This document shows positions 8,660-19,100 of a DNA stretch of 64,000 nt, in pieces (position 1 is the first letter of the stretch; each line of letters opens with the position of its first letter). The position numbers and the translations under genes were made by a program. This DNA comes from an uncultured Bacteroides sp. (GTDB taxonomy: Bacteria; Bacteroidota; Bacteroidia; Bacteroidales; Bacteroidaceae). The notes under the pieces are model-generated. The model was not told the DNA's origin, did no database searches, and worked only from the letters and a program-made list of their open reading frames with translations. The stretch spans positions 24,682 through 88,681 of the forward strand of contig CAMAFR010000003.1 of NCBI GenBank assembly GCA_945833835.1, read 5' to 3'.

Positions 8660-10038
8660 AACTGAACATGAAACGGAATACCCTTCTCCTCCTGGTCCTG
8701 CCAAGCCTCTTGGTCACCGCCGGTCAGGCACAGGAAACGCTGACCCTGCAACAGTGCCGCGAAATGGCGCTGCAGCACAACAAGGACATCGCCGCCGCCG
8801 AACGGCAGCGCCAACGGGCCGCCTATACCGTAAAAAGCACACGGGGCAACTTCTTCCCCGACCTGAGTCTGAACGGCACCGGTGCCTACAGCACCGGAAA
8901 GACCTCGATGGGCATTCCCGGAGGCTATCTGCCGACCGGCAACCTCGACGCCACCGGGCAACTGACCCCCGACGGACGGGTGGCCTATCTCCCCAACATT
9001 GACCTGCACGCCCGTTTAGGATGGCTCTACATGGGCGGCATCACCCTCGAACAGCCCATCTTCATGGGCGGCAAAATCGTCACCGCCTACCGCATGGCCC
9101 AACTGGGTGAAGGCATCGCCCGCCAGAACGAACGGCTGACCGCCACAGATATCCTGGTGAAGACCGACGAAGCCTATGCGCAAGCCGTAAAAGCCAAAGA
9201 AATGAAAACCGTGGCCGACAGCTATCATACCCTACTGAAAGAGCTGTTGAAGAACGTGGAAAGCGGACGGCGGCACGGCATGACCTCCCGCAACGATGTC
9301 TTGAAAGTACAGGTCAAGCTGAACGAAAGCGAACTGAACGTGCGACGGGCCGAAAACGCCATCCGACTGTCGGCAATGAACCTGTGCCACTACATCGGAC
9401 GGCCCTTGACCGCCGACATACAGGTATCCGACGCCCTGCCCGAAACGACGGCCGTCCCTGACGATGCCGACATCAGCCACCGTCCGGAATATGCCTTGCT
9501 GGAACAACAGGTGGCACTCGCCGGCCAACAGGTGAAGCTGCAACGGAGCGAACTGCTGCCCCAGATAGGCCTCCGGGCCTCTTACGACTACATGCACGGC
9601 ATGAAAGTGAACCAAGACTACCTGCTCAACCGGGGCAGCGCGACGGTGCTGCTGAATGTCTCGATACCGATTTTCCATTTTGGCGAACGCCATAATAAGG
9701 TGAAAGCCGCCAAAATGCAGTTGGAACAGACTCGGCTGGAACAGGAAAGCAAAAATGAACTGATGCGGCTCGAACTGACGCAAGCCCTCAACAACCTCGA
9801 CGAGGCACGGCTGGAGAAAGCCCTTGCCGAGACCTCGTTGGAGCAGGCAGAGGAAAACCGCCGGGTCAGCCTCAAGCAATACGAGGCCGGACTGGAAACA
9901 CTGTCGGACCACCTGGAGGCACAGGCCATCTGGCAGAAGGCCTATGAAACCAAAGTGGATGCCGCCTACCGCCTCTACCTGAGCCATCTGCATTACTTGA
10001 AGGCCGCCGGCAAACTGACCGTAAGCGGACAATTCTAA
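8656..10038 (+). CDS. TolC family outer membrane efflux protein
   Basis: Outer-membrane/periplasmic channel partner of the preceding adaptor and pump. The 460-residue protein has a signal peptide ending near GQAQ, then the duplicated TolC helical architecture; the segment starting ETLTLQQCREMALQHN is the typical first OEP repeat. It is coupled to the pump gene by a 4-nt overlap and is the last gene of the operon. No lipobox Cys is seen, so it looks TolC-like rather than an OprM-type lipoprotein. Confidence 0.92.
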   Translation: MKLNMKRNTLLLLVLPSLLVTAGQAQETLTLQQCREMALQHNKDIAAAERQRQRAAYTVKSTRGNFFPDLSLNGTGAYSTGKTSMGIPGGYLPTGNLDATGQLTPDGRVAYLPNIDLHARLGWLYMGGITLEQPIFMGGKIVTAYRMAQLGEGIARQNERLTATDILVKTDEAYAQAVKAKEMKTVADSYHTLLKELLKNVESGRRHGMTSRNDVLKVQVKLNESELNVRRAENAIRLSAMNLCHYIGRPLTADIQVSDALPETTAVPDDADISHRPEYALLEQQVALAGQQVKLQRSELLPQIGLRASYDYMHGMKVNQDYLLNRGSATVLLNVSIPIFHFGERHNKVKAAKMQLEQTRLEQESKNELMRLELTQALNNLDEARLEKALAETSLEQAEENRRVSLKQYEAGLETLSDHLEAQAIWQKAYETKVDAAYRLYLSHLHYLKAAGKLTVSGQF

Positions 10039-10057
10039 AAAGTTTTTTCAGAAAAGC

Positions 10058-10088
10058 TTGCAAGTTTCGAAAATATCCTCTACCTTTG
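10058..10088 (+). promoter_or_regulatory. promoter of the tRNA-Met pair
   Basis: TTG at 10058-10060, 20-bp spacer, TACCTTTG at 10081-10088: a near-ideal Bacteroidetes sigma-ABfr promoter, 19 bp before the first tRNA. Confidence 0.8.
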
Positions 10089-10107
10089 CACCCGCAATCA
10101 ACAAGAT

Positions 10108-10181
10108 GGCGGGATAGCTCAGCTGGTTAGAGCGCATGATTCATAATCATGAGGTCCCCGGTTCAATCCCGGGTCCCGCTA
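10108..10181 (+). tRNA. tRNA-Met (CAT), copy 1
   Basis: The 74-nt cloverleaf closes: acceptor GGCGGGA pairs with TCCCGCT (one G-U), the anticodon stem is CATGA/TCATG with loop TTCATAA (anticodon CAT), and the T arm is CCCGG TTCAATC CCGGG. The discriminator is A and CCA is not encoded. The anticodon stem lacks the three G-C pairs of initiator tRNA, so it is an elongator Met tRNA; a lysidine-modified Ile2 tRNA shares the anticodon and cannot be fully excluded. Confidence 0.93.
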
Positions 10182-10198
10182 CGGAAGAAAGCTTTAAG

Positions 10199-10230
10199 CC
10201 GTTGGGTGGCTTCCACGCCTGGCGGTTTTT
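10199..10230 (+). terminator. possible weak terminator or processing hairpin between the tRNAs
   Basis: CCG and GGGTGG pair imperfectly with CCACGCC and CGG, followed by TTTTT (10226-10230). It could partly end transcription after copy 1 or help processing. Stem imperfections keep confidence low. Confidence 0.4.
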
Positions 10231-10238
10231 CAGTCGAT

Positions 10239-10312
10239 GGCGGGATAGCTCAGCTGGTTAGAGCGCATGATTCATAATCATGAGGTCCCCGGTTCAATCC
10301 CGGGTCCCGCTA
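10239..10312 (+). tRNA. tRNA-Met (CAT), copy 2
   Basis: Identical to copy 1 over the full 74 nt. Identity extends to 85 nt (10105-10189 against 10236-10320), so flanking bases were duplicated too. It is probably co-transcribed from the promoter at 10058 and ends at the strong terminator 11 nt downstream. Confidence 0.93.
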
Positions 10313-10322
10313 CGGAAGAAGT

Positions 10323-10359
10323 GGCAGTCATATTCAGTGAATATGACTGCCTTTTTTTT
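10323..10359 (+). terminator. strong intrinsic terminator of the tRNA pair
   Basis: GGCAGTCATATTCA at 10323-10336 is perfectly complementary to 10338-10351 and is followed by eight T (10352-10359). The rest of the gap to 10489 holds only an AT-rich stretch and a weak -7-like TTACTTTG at 10437-10444 for the next gene. Confidence 0.92.
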
Positions 10360-10488
10360 GCGCCTCAAGAATTGTTAAAATCGGTCCTTCCTACGAAATA
10401 AATAGGGTTTTTAATGAGTATATACAAAAAAAACACTTACTTTGGCGGCGAAACTTAAAACCAAAGAGACAGTACACGTTTGAACACT

Positions 10489-10869
10489 ATGAAAAAGAAA
10501 GTGCATATAGAGTATCCGCTCCACCCCGCTTCAGGAAGCATACTTTGGGGAGCCATCAGTACCCCTTCAGGATTGCAACGATGGTTTGCCGACCGAGTGA
10601 ACAAGACAGGAAAAACATTCTGCTTCAGATGGGGCAAAACGGAAACCCGTACCGCCGACCTTATCAATTCGCGTACAGATTCGTTCGTAAGGTTCCATTG
10701 GAAGGACGAGACAGACCGCTCCTATTTCGAACTGAGAATCAACTACAACGAACTGACCAACGACCATTCGCTGGAAGTGACCGACTTCGCCGAAAACGGG
10801 GAGGAAGAAGATGTACGCAACCTGTGGGATTCGCAAATAGAACAACTGAAAAGAATTTGCGGCGTATAA
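10489..10869 (+). CDS. START-like domain protein (SRPBCC superfamily)
   Basis: A 126-residue cytoplasmic protein without signal peptide or membrane segment. The pattern (strand opening KKKVHIEYPLH, then TPSGLQRWFADRV, a beta-rich centre and a long C-terminal helix LWDSQIEQLKRICG) fits the START/AHSA1-like hydrophobic-ligand fold, in the small form often annotated in Bacteroidales. The ATG at 10489 is preferred over an in-frame TTG nine nt upstream because the fold begins here. No function or ligand is known to me. It stands alone between the tRNAs and the LptF/G gene. Confidence 0.7.
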   Translation: MKKKVHIEYPLHPASGSILWGAISTPSGLQRWFADRVNKTGKTFCFRWGKTETRTADLINSRTDSFVRFHWKDETDRSYFELRINYNELTNDHSLEVTDFAENGEEEDVRNLWDSQIEQLKRICGV

Positions 10870-10894
10870 CTTTTAAAAATATGCAAAACATACC

Positions 10895-10923
10895 TTGTAT
10901 CATCTTTTTTTATGCTACTTTTG
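10895..10923 (+). promoter_or_regulatory. promoter of the LptF/G gene
   Basis: TTG at 10895-10897, 18-bp spacer, TACTTTTG at 10916-10923, leaving a leader of about 20 nt before the ATG at 10950. Confidence 0.7.
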
Positions 10924-10949
10924 CAATCCGTTAATGATAGGAACATAGC

Positions 10950-12851
10950 ATGTTACGCATAAAAAAACTTGATATATTCATCCTGAAAAGTTTCCTGCTG
11001 CTGTTTGCCGGAACCTTCTTCATCTGCCTGTTTATCTTCATGATGCAATTTCTGTGGAGATATGTAGACGAATTGGTGGGGAAAGGGCTGGAAATGAACG
11101 TGCTTGCCCAATTTTTCTTTCTTTCGGGACTGACATTGATACCGTTGTCACTGCCGTTAGCCGTCCTGCTGGCCGCACTGATGACCTTCGGCAATTTCGG
11201 CGAACGCTACGAACTGCTGTCCATGAAGGCGGCAGGCATCCCGTTGTTGCGCATCATGACACCGGTCGTCCTGTTCTGCATCTTGCTCGGAGGCATGTCG
11301 TTCTTCTTCCAGAATGTCATCGGCCCCAAGGCACAAAAAGAATTGTGGACCCTGCTGGTCTCCATGAAGCAGAAGTCGCCGGAAGTGGACATTCCCGAAG
11401 GGGTTTTCTATAGCGACATAGAGGGATACAACATCTACGTACGCCACAAAGACCGCGAGACAGGCCTGCTGAAGGATGTGCTTATCTACAATTTCTCGGA
11501 CGGGTTTGACAATGCCCACATCATCTGGGCCGAAGAGGGAAAACTGGACCTGACCGCCGACAAACAGCACCTGTACCTGCACTTGTTCAACGGCGAACAG
11601 TTTGAAAACCTGCGGTCACAGTCGGTGCTTTCGCGCAACATACCTTATCGGCGCGAATCGTTCCGGGAAAAGCATGCCCTGATCGAGTTCAACACCAACT
11701 TCAACATGGTCGACGGCAGTTTCCTGAACGGACGGTCGGACATCAAGAACATGAACGAAATCAGCGCCGCCATCGACTCGCTGCGCCACCGGGCGGACAG
11801 CACCGGGCAGGCCCTGCACAAGGAAATCATGCAGACAACGTTCCGCCCCACACAGCTGACGGAAGCCGACTCCACCCAACTGTATGAAACGCCGGCGGCC
11901 AGCATCAACATCGACAGCGTCTACAACACGCTGGCCTCTTCTGAAAAGCTGAAAACCCTGTCGGCAGCCACCTCCAAGGTCTCCTCACTGGCCACCGACT
12001 GGAACTTCAAGAGCTTCACCACAACCGAAGCGGACAAAGATATCCGTACCCATCGTTCGGACTGGCACAAGAAAATCACCCTCTCCCTGGCATGCGTCAT
12101 CTTCTTCTTCATCGGTGCCCCGCTGGGTGCCATCATCCGCAAAGGAGGGCTGGGGATGCCGGTAGTGCTGTCGGTCATCATCTTCATCCTGTATTACATC
12201 ATCGACTCGGGAGCCACGCGTGTGGCCAAAAGTGACGAGATGAACATTGTGCTGGGCACCTGGATGAGTACCCTGGTACTGGCGCCACTGGGAGGTTTCC
12301 TCACCTACAAGTCGAACAAGGACTCCGTCGTCTTCAACATCGATCTCTACACGGCCTTCTTCCGCAAAGTGTTCGGCCTCCGCATGGCACGCCATCTCTA
12401 CCGCAAAGAGGTCATTATAGAGACCCCACAATATGCCGACGATGCAGCCGCACTGCAGGCCATCATCCTCCAGTGTGCCGACTATCAGCGCCAACAGCGT
12501 CTGAAGCAGCTACCCAACTATTTCAGGCTGTTCACCAACAACCAGGCCGACGAGGCGGTGGCCGACATCAGCAACCGCCTGGAGCAGGTCATCGAAGACC
12601 TCTCGAACAGCAAGGACGCCGCCCTGCTGAACTATCTGAACAACCTGCCGGTCTTGTTCGTCAAGTCACACAAGAGTCCGTTCGACAATCGGTGGCTGAA
12701 TGCGGCCGTGGGGTTGGCGCTACCTGTAGGCCTGGCCGTCTACCTGCATATATGGCGATACCGGCTCCAGTTAGACAAGGACCTGACCGTCATCATGGAA
12801 AACAGTGAGAAAATCATAGAACGAATTAACAACCAACTAAATATACAATAG
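10950..12851 (+). CDS. LptF/LptG family lipopolysaccharide export permease
   Basis: Inner-membrane permease subunit expected to work with the LptB ATPase to extract LPS toward the Lpt bridge. The 633-residue protein has N-terminal membrane helices (about residues 10-110), including the conserved [20 protein letters not shown] coupling region, a periplasmic domain (about 120-370), further helices ([27 protein letters not shown]), and a C-terminal extension with another helix. It is clearly longer than the roughly 360-residue proteobacterial LptF or LptG; the long form is usual in Bacteroidetes annotations. It ends 4 nt before ribBA. Confidence 0.85.
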   Translation: MLRIKKLDIFILKSFLLLFAGTFFICLFIFMMQFLWRYVDELVGKGLEMNVLAQFFFLSGLTLIPLSLPLAVLLAALMTFGNFGERYELLSMKAAGIPLLRIMTPVVLFCILLGGMSFFFQNVIGPKAQKELWTLLVSMKQKSPEVDIPEGVFYSDIEGYNIYVRHKDRETGLLKDVLIYNFSDGFDNAHIIWAEEGKLDLTADKQHLYLHLFNGEQFENLRSQSVLSRNIPYRRESFREKHALIEFNTNFNMVDGSFLNGRSDIKNMNEISAAIDSLRHRADSTGQALHKEIMQTTFRPTQLTEADSTQLYETPAASINIDSVYNTLASSEKLKTLSAATSKVSSLATDWNFKSFTTTEADKDIRTHRSDWHKKITLSLACVIFFFIGAPLGAIIRKGGLGMPVVLSVIIFILYYIIDSGATRVAKSDEMNIVLGTWMSTLVLAPLGGFLTYKSNKDSVVFNIDLYTAFFRKVFGLRMARHLYRKEVIIETPQYADDAAALQAIILQCADYQRQQRLKQLPNYFRLFTNNQADEAVADISNRLEQVIEDLSNSKDAALLNYLNNLPVLFVKSHKSPFDNRWLNAAVGLALPVGLAVYLHIWRYRLQLDKDLTVIMENSEKIIERINNQLNIQ

Positions 12852-12855
12852 CACT

Positions 12856-14064
12856 ATGGACAAGATCAAATTAGACACCGTAGAAGAAGCCATCGCATCA
12901 TTCCGCCAAGGAGAATTCGTAGTCGTGGTCGACGATGAAGACCGTGAGAATGAAGGTGACTTGATTATCGCCGCCGAACTCATCACACCGGAAAAAGTCA
13001 ACTTCATGTTGAAACATGCCCGGGGTGTGCTCTGTGCCCCCATCACGATGTCCCGCTGTCAAGAGCTCGACCTGCCACATCAGGTAGTCAACAATACATC
13101 CATGCTGGGCACTCCGTTTACTGTCACTGTCGACAAACTGGAAGGCTGCACTACCGGTGTATCCGCCGCTGACCGCGCCGCCACCATCCGCGCACTGGCC
13201 GACCCGGCCTCCACGCCCGAGACCTTTGGACGACCCGGACACATCAACCCGCTGTATGCACAAGACAAAGGCGTATTGCGCCGCGCCGGACATACGGAAG
13301 CCAGCATCGACCTTGCCAAACTGGCCGGACTCTATCCGGCAGCTGCCCTGATGGAAGTCATGAACGAAGACGGCACCATGGCACGTCTGCCCGAACTGCG
13401 CCAGCTGGCCGACCAGTACGGCTTCAAGCTGATTTCGATAGCCGACCTCATTGCCTACCGCCTGCGGAAAGAATCGCTGGTGGAAGAAGGGGCAGAAGTA
13501 GATATGCCTACCCAATACGGACACTTCCGCCTCATCCCGTTCCGCCAAAAAAGCAACGGATTGGAACATGTGGCCCTCATCAAGGGCGATGTCAACACAG
13601 ACGAGCCCGTACTGGTGCGTGTCCACTCGTCCTGCGCCACCGGCGACATCTTCGGCTCCATGCGCTGCGATTGTGGCGAGCAGCTGCACAAGGCCATGGA
13701 AATGATTGAAAAAGAAGGTTGCGGTGCCATCATTTACCTGAATCAGGAAGGACGCGGCATCGGGCTGATGGAAAAGATGAAAGCCTACAAACTTCAAGAA
13801 GGGGGACTGGACACCGTGGATGCCAATCTGCATTTAGGACACCAGGCCGATGAACGTGACTATGGGGTAGGCGCCCAAATCCTGCGTACGATAGGAGTAC
13901 GCAAAATGCGCCTGCTCACCAACAATCCCGTGAAACGGGTCGGACTGGAGGCCTACGGACTGGAAATCGTGGAAAACCTTCCGATTGAAGTGACTCCCAA
14001 CCCGTACAACGAACGTTATCTTATGACCAAGAAAGTGCGCATGGGGCATAACCTGCATTTCTGA
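12856..14064 (+). CDS. ribBA: bifunctional 3,4-dihydroxy-2-butanone 4-phosphate synthase / GTP cyclohydrolase II
   Basis: Catalyses both entry reactions of riboflavin synthesis. The N-terminal RibB half (about residues 1-205) shows [11 protein letters not shown] with its acidic metal ligands and [12 protein letters not shown]. The C-terminal RibA half has the zinc-cysteine segment [20 protein letters not shown] and the NQEGRGIGL motif. At 402 residues both halves are full length. It starts 4 nt after the LptF/G gene, so they share a transcript. No FMN riboswitch structure was seen before it. Confidence 0.96.
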   Translation: MDKIKLDTVEEAIASFRQGEFVVVVDDEDRENEGDLIIAAELITPEKVNFMLKHARGVLCAPITMSRCQELDLPHQVVNNTSMLGTPFTVTVDKLEGCTTGVSAADRAATIRALADPASTPETFGRPGHINPLYAQDKGVLRRAGHTEASIDLAKLAGLYPAAALMEVMNEDGTMARLPELRQLADQYGFKLISIADLIAYRLRKESLVEEGAEVDMPTQYGHFRLIPFRQKSNGLEHVALIKGDVNTDEPVLVRVHSSCATGDIFGSMRCDCGEQLHKAMEMIEKEGCGAIIYLNQEGRGIGLMEKMKAYKLQEGGLDTVDANLHLGHQADERDYGVGAQILRTIGVRKMRLLTNNPVKRVGLEAYGLEIVENLPIEVTPNPYNERYLMTKKVRMGHNLHF

Positions 14065-14107
14065 TGCGGCACGCGCTTTACATATTATTTATTTAAAACC
14101 AATATTT

Positions 14108-14803
14108 ATGAATACACTTACAAAGTCTATCGGGCAACAGATGGCACAAGCCAGCCTGATGCGCAGTGTCTATTTATGGATGACCTTAGCACTGGTCATC
14201 ACCGGCCTTACTTCCATGTATGTGGCCAAGTCTATGACCCTCATCAACCTGATGATGCAGAACAGCCTGCTTTTCTGGGGACTGATGCTGGCGGAAATTG
14301 GTGTGGTGGTCTATCTGACGGCACGTATCCGCCATCTCGCCTTCAGCACCGCCACCCTATTGTTCATCCTGTATTCCATCCTCAACGGAGTCACCCTCTC
14401 GTTGGTGTTCCTCATCTACACCTTCAGTTCCATCGCCACCACCTTCTTCATCACGGCTGGCACGTTCGGCTGCATGGCACTGATCGGATACACCACCAAG
14501 AAAGACCTGACCCGCATCGGCAGCCTGTGCATCATGGGGGTCATCGGACTCATCATCGCCTCGCTGGTCAACCTGTTTTTGCACAATTCCATGATGGACC
14601 TGATCATCTCGGGCGTGGGCGTGTTGATCTTTGTAGGACTGACCGCCTATGATGCCCAGAAAATCAAACAACTGTTGACCGGTAACGATGTCGAAGTCAA
14701 TGAAAGCACCCAGAAAATCGCTTTGCTGGGAGCCATGACCCTTTATTTGGATTTCATCAACCTCTTCCTGTACCTGCTCCGTTTTATGGGAGACAGAAAA
14801 TGA
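14108..14803 (+). CDS. Bax inhibitor-1/YccA family membrane protein
   Basis: A 231-residue protein with seven predicted membrane segments, matching the BI-1/YbhL/YccA family. The C-terminal conserved stretch LTAYDAQKIKQL followed by ALLGAMTLYLDFINLFLYLLR is diagnostic, with Asp residues in the last helices that form the pH/Ca2+ switch in characterised BI-1 channels. The bacterial role is poorly defined (calcium leak; interaction with FtsH in YccA). The 43-nt gap to ribBA is A/T-rich and shows no clear promoter. Confidence 0.9.
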   Translation: MNTLTKSIGQQMAQASLMRSVYLWMTLALVITGLTSMYVAKSMTLINLMMQNSLLFWGLMLAEIGVVVYLTARIRHLAFSTATLLFILYSILNGVTLSLVFLIYTFSSIATTFFITAGTFGCMALIGYTTKKDLTRIGSLCIMGVIGLIIASLVNLFLHNSMMDLIISGVGVLIFVGLTAYDAQKIKQLLTGNDVEVNESTQKIALLGAMTLYLDFINLFLYLLRFMGDRK

Positions 14804-14834
14804 GTAACCATCAAAACTTAAAAACCAAATACAA

Positions 14835-16028
14835 ATGAATCAACTTTCAGACCGTTTGAACAGCCTGTCGCCATCGGCCACACTGGCTATGTCACAAAAG
14901 AGCAGTGAACTCAAGGCGCAAGGCGTCGATGTCATCAATCTGAGTGTAGGTGAGCCCGATTTCAACACTCCTGACCACATCAAGGAAGCTGCCAAACGCG
15001 CTATCGACGAGAATTTTTCACGTTATTCGCCCGTTGCCGGCTATCCTGCCCTGCGCAACGCCATCGCCGCCAAACTGAAGAACGAGAACGGCTTGGAGTA
15101 CAGCGCCGCCCAAATCAGTTGCGCCAACGGTGCCAAACAATCGGTGTGCAACACCATCCTGTCATTGGTGAACAAAGGGGACGAGGTCATCGTCCCGGCT
15201 CCGTACTGGGTGAGCTACCCTGAAATGGTCAAACTGGCCGAAGGGGTCCCCGTCATCGTAAAGGGAGGCATCGAACAGGACTTCAAGATCACCCCCGAAC
15301 AGCTGGAAGCGGCCATCACCCCCAAAACCCGCCTGCTCATTTTGTGCTCGCCGTCGAACCCCACCGGTTCGGTGTACAGCAAGGAAGAACTGGCCGGACT
15401 GGCAGCCGTACTGGCCCGTCACGAACAGGTCATCGTCATTGCCGATGAAATTTATGAGCACATCAACTATGTGGGCCATCACGAAAGCATCGCCCAGTTC
15501 GAAGCTATCCGTGACCGCGTTGCCATTGTCAACGGTGTGTCAAAAGCCTATGCCATGACCGGCTGGCGCATCGGTTTCGTCGCCGCCCCCGAATGGATCA
15601 TCAAAGGAGTGAACAAACTGCAAGGACAATATACGTCAGGTCCCTGCTCGGTCTCTCAGAAAGCCGCCGAAGCCGCCTATACCGGAACCCAGGAACCGGT
15701 AGAGACCATGCGTCAGGCCTTCGAACGCCGCCGCGACCTCATCGTGAAACTGGCCAAGGAAGTTCCGGGACTGGAAGTGAACTTCCCGCAGGGTGCTTTC
15801 TACCTCTTCCCCAAATGTGATGCCTTCTTTGGCAAGAAAGACGGCGACCGCGTCATCAACAATGCGGACGACCTGGCCATGTACCTGCTCGAAGTGGGCC
15901 ACGTGGCCTGTGTAGGCGGCACTTCTTTCGGAGCACCCGAGTGCATCCGCATGAGTTATGCCACTTCTGATGAAAACATCGTCGAGGCCATGCGGCGCAT
16001 CAAGGAAACCCTTGCCCGCCTTCGCTGA
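14835..16028 (+). CDS. PLP-dependent aminotransferase, aspartate aminotransferase type
   Basis: Class I aminotransferase of 397 residues. The PLP-binding lysine is K237 in GVSKAYAMTGWRIGF; other family motifs are NLSVGEPDFNTPDHI near the N-terminus, ANGAKQS (cofactor phosphate region), LCSPSNPTGSVY and ADEIYEHI. The pattern fits the Ib subgroup aspartate aminotransferases (Thermus/Bacillus AspC type), so aspartate/2-oxoglutarate is the most likely pair, but prephenate or aromatic substrates are possible. It is followed by a clear terminator. Confidence 0.9.
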   Translation: MNQLSDRLNSLSPSATLAMSQKSSELKAQGVDVINLSVGEPDFNTPDHIKEAAKRAIDENFSRYSPVAGYPALRNAIAAKLKNENGLEYSAAQISCANGAKQSVCNTILSLVNKGDEVIVPAPYWVSYPEMVKLAEGVPVIVKGGIEQDFKITPEQLEAAITPKTRLLILCSPSNPTGSVYSKEELAGLAAVLARHEQVIVIADEIYEHINYVGHHESIAQFEAIRDRVAIVNGVSKAYAMTGWRIGFVAAPEWIIKGVNKLQGQYTSGPCSVSQKAAEAAYTGTQEPVETMRQAFERRRDLIVKLAKEVPGLEVNFPQGAFYLFPKCDAFFGKKDGDRVINNADDLAMYLLEVGHVACVGGTSFGAPECIRMSYATSDENIVEAMRRIKETLARLR

Positions 16029-16051
16029 ACATGACCTTTCCAGGCTCTCAA

Positions 16052-16097
16052 GAGGATGTGCCCCTGCTTTTCTCCGCATAGGGCACATCCTCTTTTT
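16052..16097 (+). terminator. intrinsic terminator after the aminotransferase
   Basis: GAGGATGTGCCC at 16052-16063 pairs perfectly with 16081-16092, followed by five T (16093-16097). It also separates this transcript from the HTCS gene. Confidence 0.88.
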
Positions 16098-16196
16098 CAT
16101 AGCTGTCCCCTTCCGCATCGGGTGCCAAAACACCTTCCCCATTTTGCCATTACAGAAAAAATACCGACCTTTGCAAAAAGCAATATGGAGAGGATT

Positions 16197-19100
16197 ATGC
16201 GTAACTACCTATTATTTTTCCTGTATGGACTGCTGATGGCGGTCACGCCTGTCCCGGCACAGATTTTCAAATACATCAATACCGACAACGGACTGGGCAG
16301 CCGTCGTGTTCTCGCCATCGAACAGGACTCCTACGGATATATGTGGATCTTGAACCACAAAGGCATTGACCGTTACGATGGCAGCCAGTTTACCCATTAC
16401 AAATTGCAGGAGAACGGGAAAGACCTTTATTTCTATCCAGACATGCACCACCTGCGCATGGACGACCAGGATGAGTTGTGGGAATATGGAAAGGACGGCC
16501 GCATTTTCCGTTTTGATGACCAGAAAGACATCTTCGAACCCGTCTTCCAATTGCGTACCGTTTATCCGCAAGTCCAGAGCACCCCCATCTCGGCGGTCTA
16601 TTTCGATGTACACGGAGGCATCTGGTTCGCTTGCGGCCAGTTGCTGGTGGTCTACAACACCAAGACAGGACAAAGCACCCTCGTGTCGGAACAAATCAGC
16701 GAACCGATTCTTGCCATCACCTGCGACGGAGAAGACAACTATTTCTTTGCCGACAATTATGCCATCCGCCAGACAGTCTACAAAGACGGGCAGCTGGTGG
16801 ACATACGGAAAATCATCCATCCGGACATTTTCCAAATCAACTATATCTATTACCACGCACACAGCCGGCAGTTGCTGATCAACACCTTGCGGAACGGCCT
16901 CATGCTGATGGACCCGGAGACAGACACGTTCCGATCCTTGGAGACCCAACTGAAAGACATCTGCATCAACACCATCAAGCCTTATCCGGGACATGACGAT
17001 GAAGTGCTGATCGCCACCGACGGCGACGGCGTGTACCGGCTGGATCTCCGTAACGGCCGGCTGAACCGTTTCCTACAAGAAAATGCCGCCCAACCCAACC
17101 AGATGAACGGTAGTATCGTGAAAGACCTGCTCATCGACAATGACTTCCGGATATGGAGTGTCATCTATCCGACAGGCATCACCGTCTACTCCGAAAAATA
17201 CCCCGCTTACCAATGGATCAAACACTCCCACGGTGATTCTTCATTGGTAGACAACCGTGTCAATGCCATCACACAGGATACGGAAGGAGATATCTGGTTT
17301 GCCACCAGCGACGGCATCAGCTGCTACACCCCTTCCACTCACCGCTGGAAGAATTATTTCGATGAGAGCTCCGACCAAAGCCCGAACCGTAACCGCATCT
17401 TCACCTCCATCTGCGAGGTGAAGCCGGGCATCATCGTGGCAGGTGGCTACATGGCCGGCACTTATTTGATTGACAAGCATAACGGACGGGTAGAGCGCAG
17501 CATCAACCTGATTGCCCATCCGCAAGATCTGCCCGACCAATATATCCGCAGCATCATTGTCGGCAAGGACAGCACCATCTGGGCAGGGGGCGCACGCTAT
17601 CTGACCTCGTTCAATTCCGCTACCCGCCAGACCACGCAATATGCCACTTCTTACCCCATCGTCTATCTCAAGGAGAAAGATGAAACGGCCCTATGGGTAG
17701 GCACCATCGACGGCCTTTTCCTATTCGACCGAAACACCCAGAAACTGAAACGTTACAACTGCGGATTCCAGATAGGATGCGTGACCACCATCTACCAAAG
17801 CGCGGATGGCAGGACCACCTATATCGGGACGTATGGCAACGGTCTGTTTATCATTGACACCCGCACCGGCAGAACCGAACATTTCCACAAGGAGAACTGT
17901 GGATTGGAGAACAACAACATCTACACCATTGTCCCCAACAAATACGATGACCTATTTCTCGGAACAGAAAACGGACTGACGCTCTACGACCACACCAAAC
18001 GGAAATTCATCATCTGGACCAAGGAACAGGGACTGCTGGCCGCCAGTTTCAACCAGGATGCCGGCATCCGCACCAAAGACGGGAAGCTGATATTCGGCAC
18101 CAACGAAGGGGCCATCTTGCTCAACGACAGCACCTCATTGATAGAGGACTTTAACTCACACATGGTGCTGACCGACCTGCACATCATGTACAGGGCTGTG
18201 CATCCCCAGGAAAAGAATTCCCCACTGACCCTGCCGCTGGATGACACCGAACAGATTGTACTGAAATACAAGGAGAACACGTTTTCCATCAATGTGTCTT
18301 CCATCAACTACGACCATGCGTCAAGCATCCATTACAGCTGGAAGCTGGAAGGCTTCTACGATGAATGGACCCCTCCTTCCGACTACAACCTGATACGCTA
18401 CACCAACCTGTCGCCGGGTGATTATACCCTGCGCATCCGCTCTATCCAGACCAACAGCAACACGGTGCTGGAAGAACGCACCCTGCGGATTCACGTCAAT
18501 CGTCCGTTCTGGCGGTCGGTATGGGCCTATCTGTTGTACTCCCTGCTGCTGACGGTTATCCTGTATGCGTGGTTCCGCTACCAGATCATACGGCGTGACC
18601 GGAAAACTTCCCAGGAGAAGATCAATTTCTTCATCCACACGGCCCACGATATCCGGACACCGCTGACGCTCATCAAGGCACCATTGGGCGAGATTCTCAA
18701 CAACGAACAGCTGAGTGAGCAGGGAATCGTCAACATCAACCTGGCTTTGCAGAATACCGATAACCTTTCTACATTGACCAACAATCTGATGAATTTCCAA
18801 AAAGAGGAAATGTACAGTTCAAAAGTATTGGTCACCAAGACAGAACTGAAAGAATACCTCTCACAATATCTGGTCCAATTCAAGAATTACGCCACTCAAA
18901 AAGGGATTGACCTACAGTTTCATTGCTCTTTCGAACGGTTGGACGTGTGGATAGACCATACCAAAATGGATTCCATCCTACGCAACCTGATCAGCAACGC
19001 CCTGAAATATACTCCCCAGGGGGGACAAGTGCGACTGACAGCCAGCTGCACGAAAAGCCATTGGCACCTGTCGGTCAGTGATACGGGTATCGGTATCCCT

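Noticed and set aside
16056..16196. Upstream extension of the first HTCS frame (47 extra residues)
   Set aside because: It overlaps the aminotransferase terminator and the likely promoter, and the added sequence is Pro/His-rich without signal-peptide character; the signal peptide begins at the later ATG.
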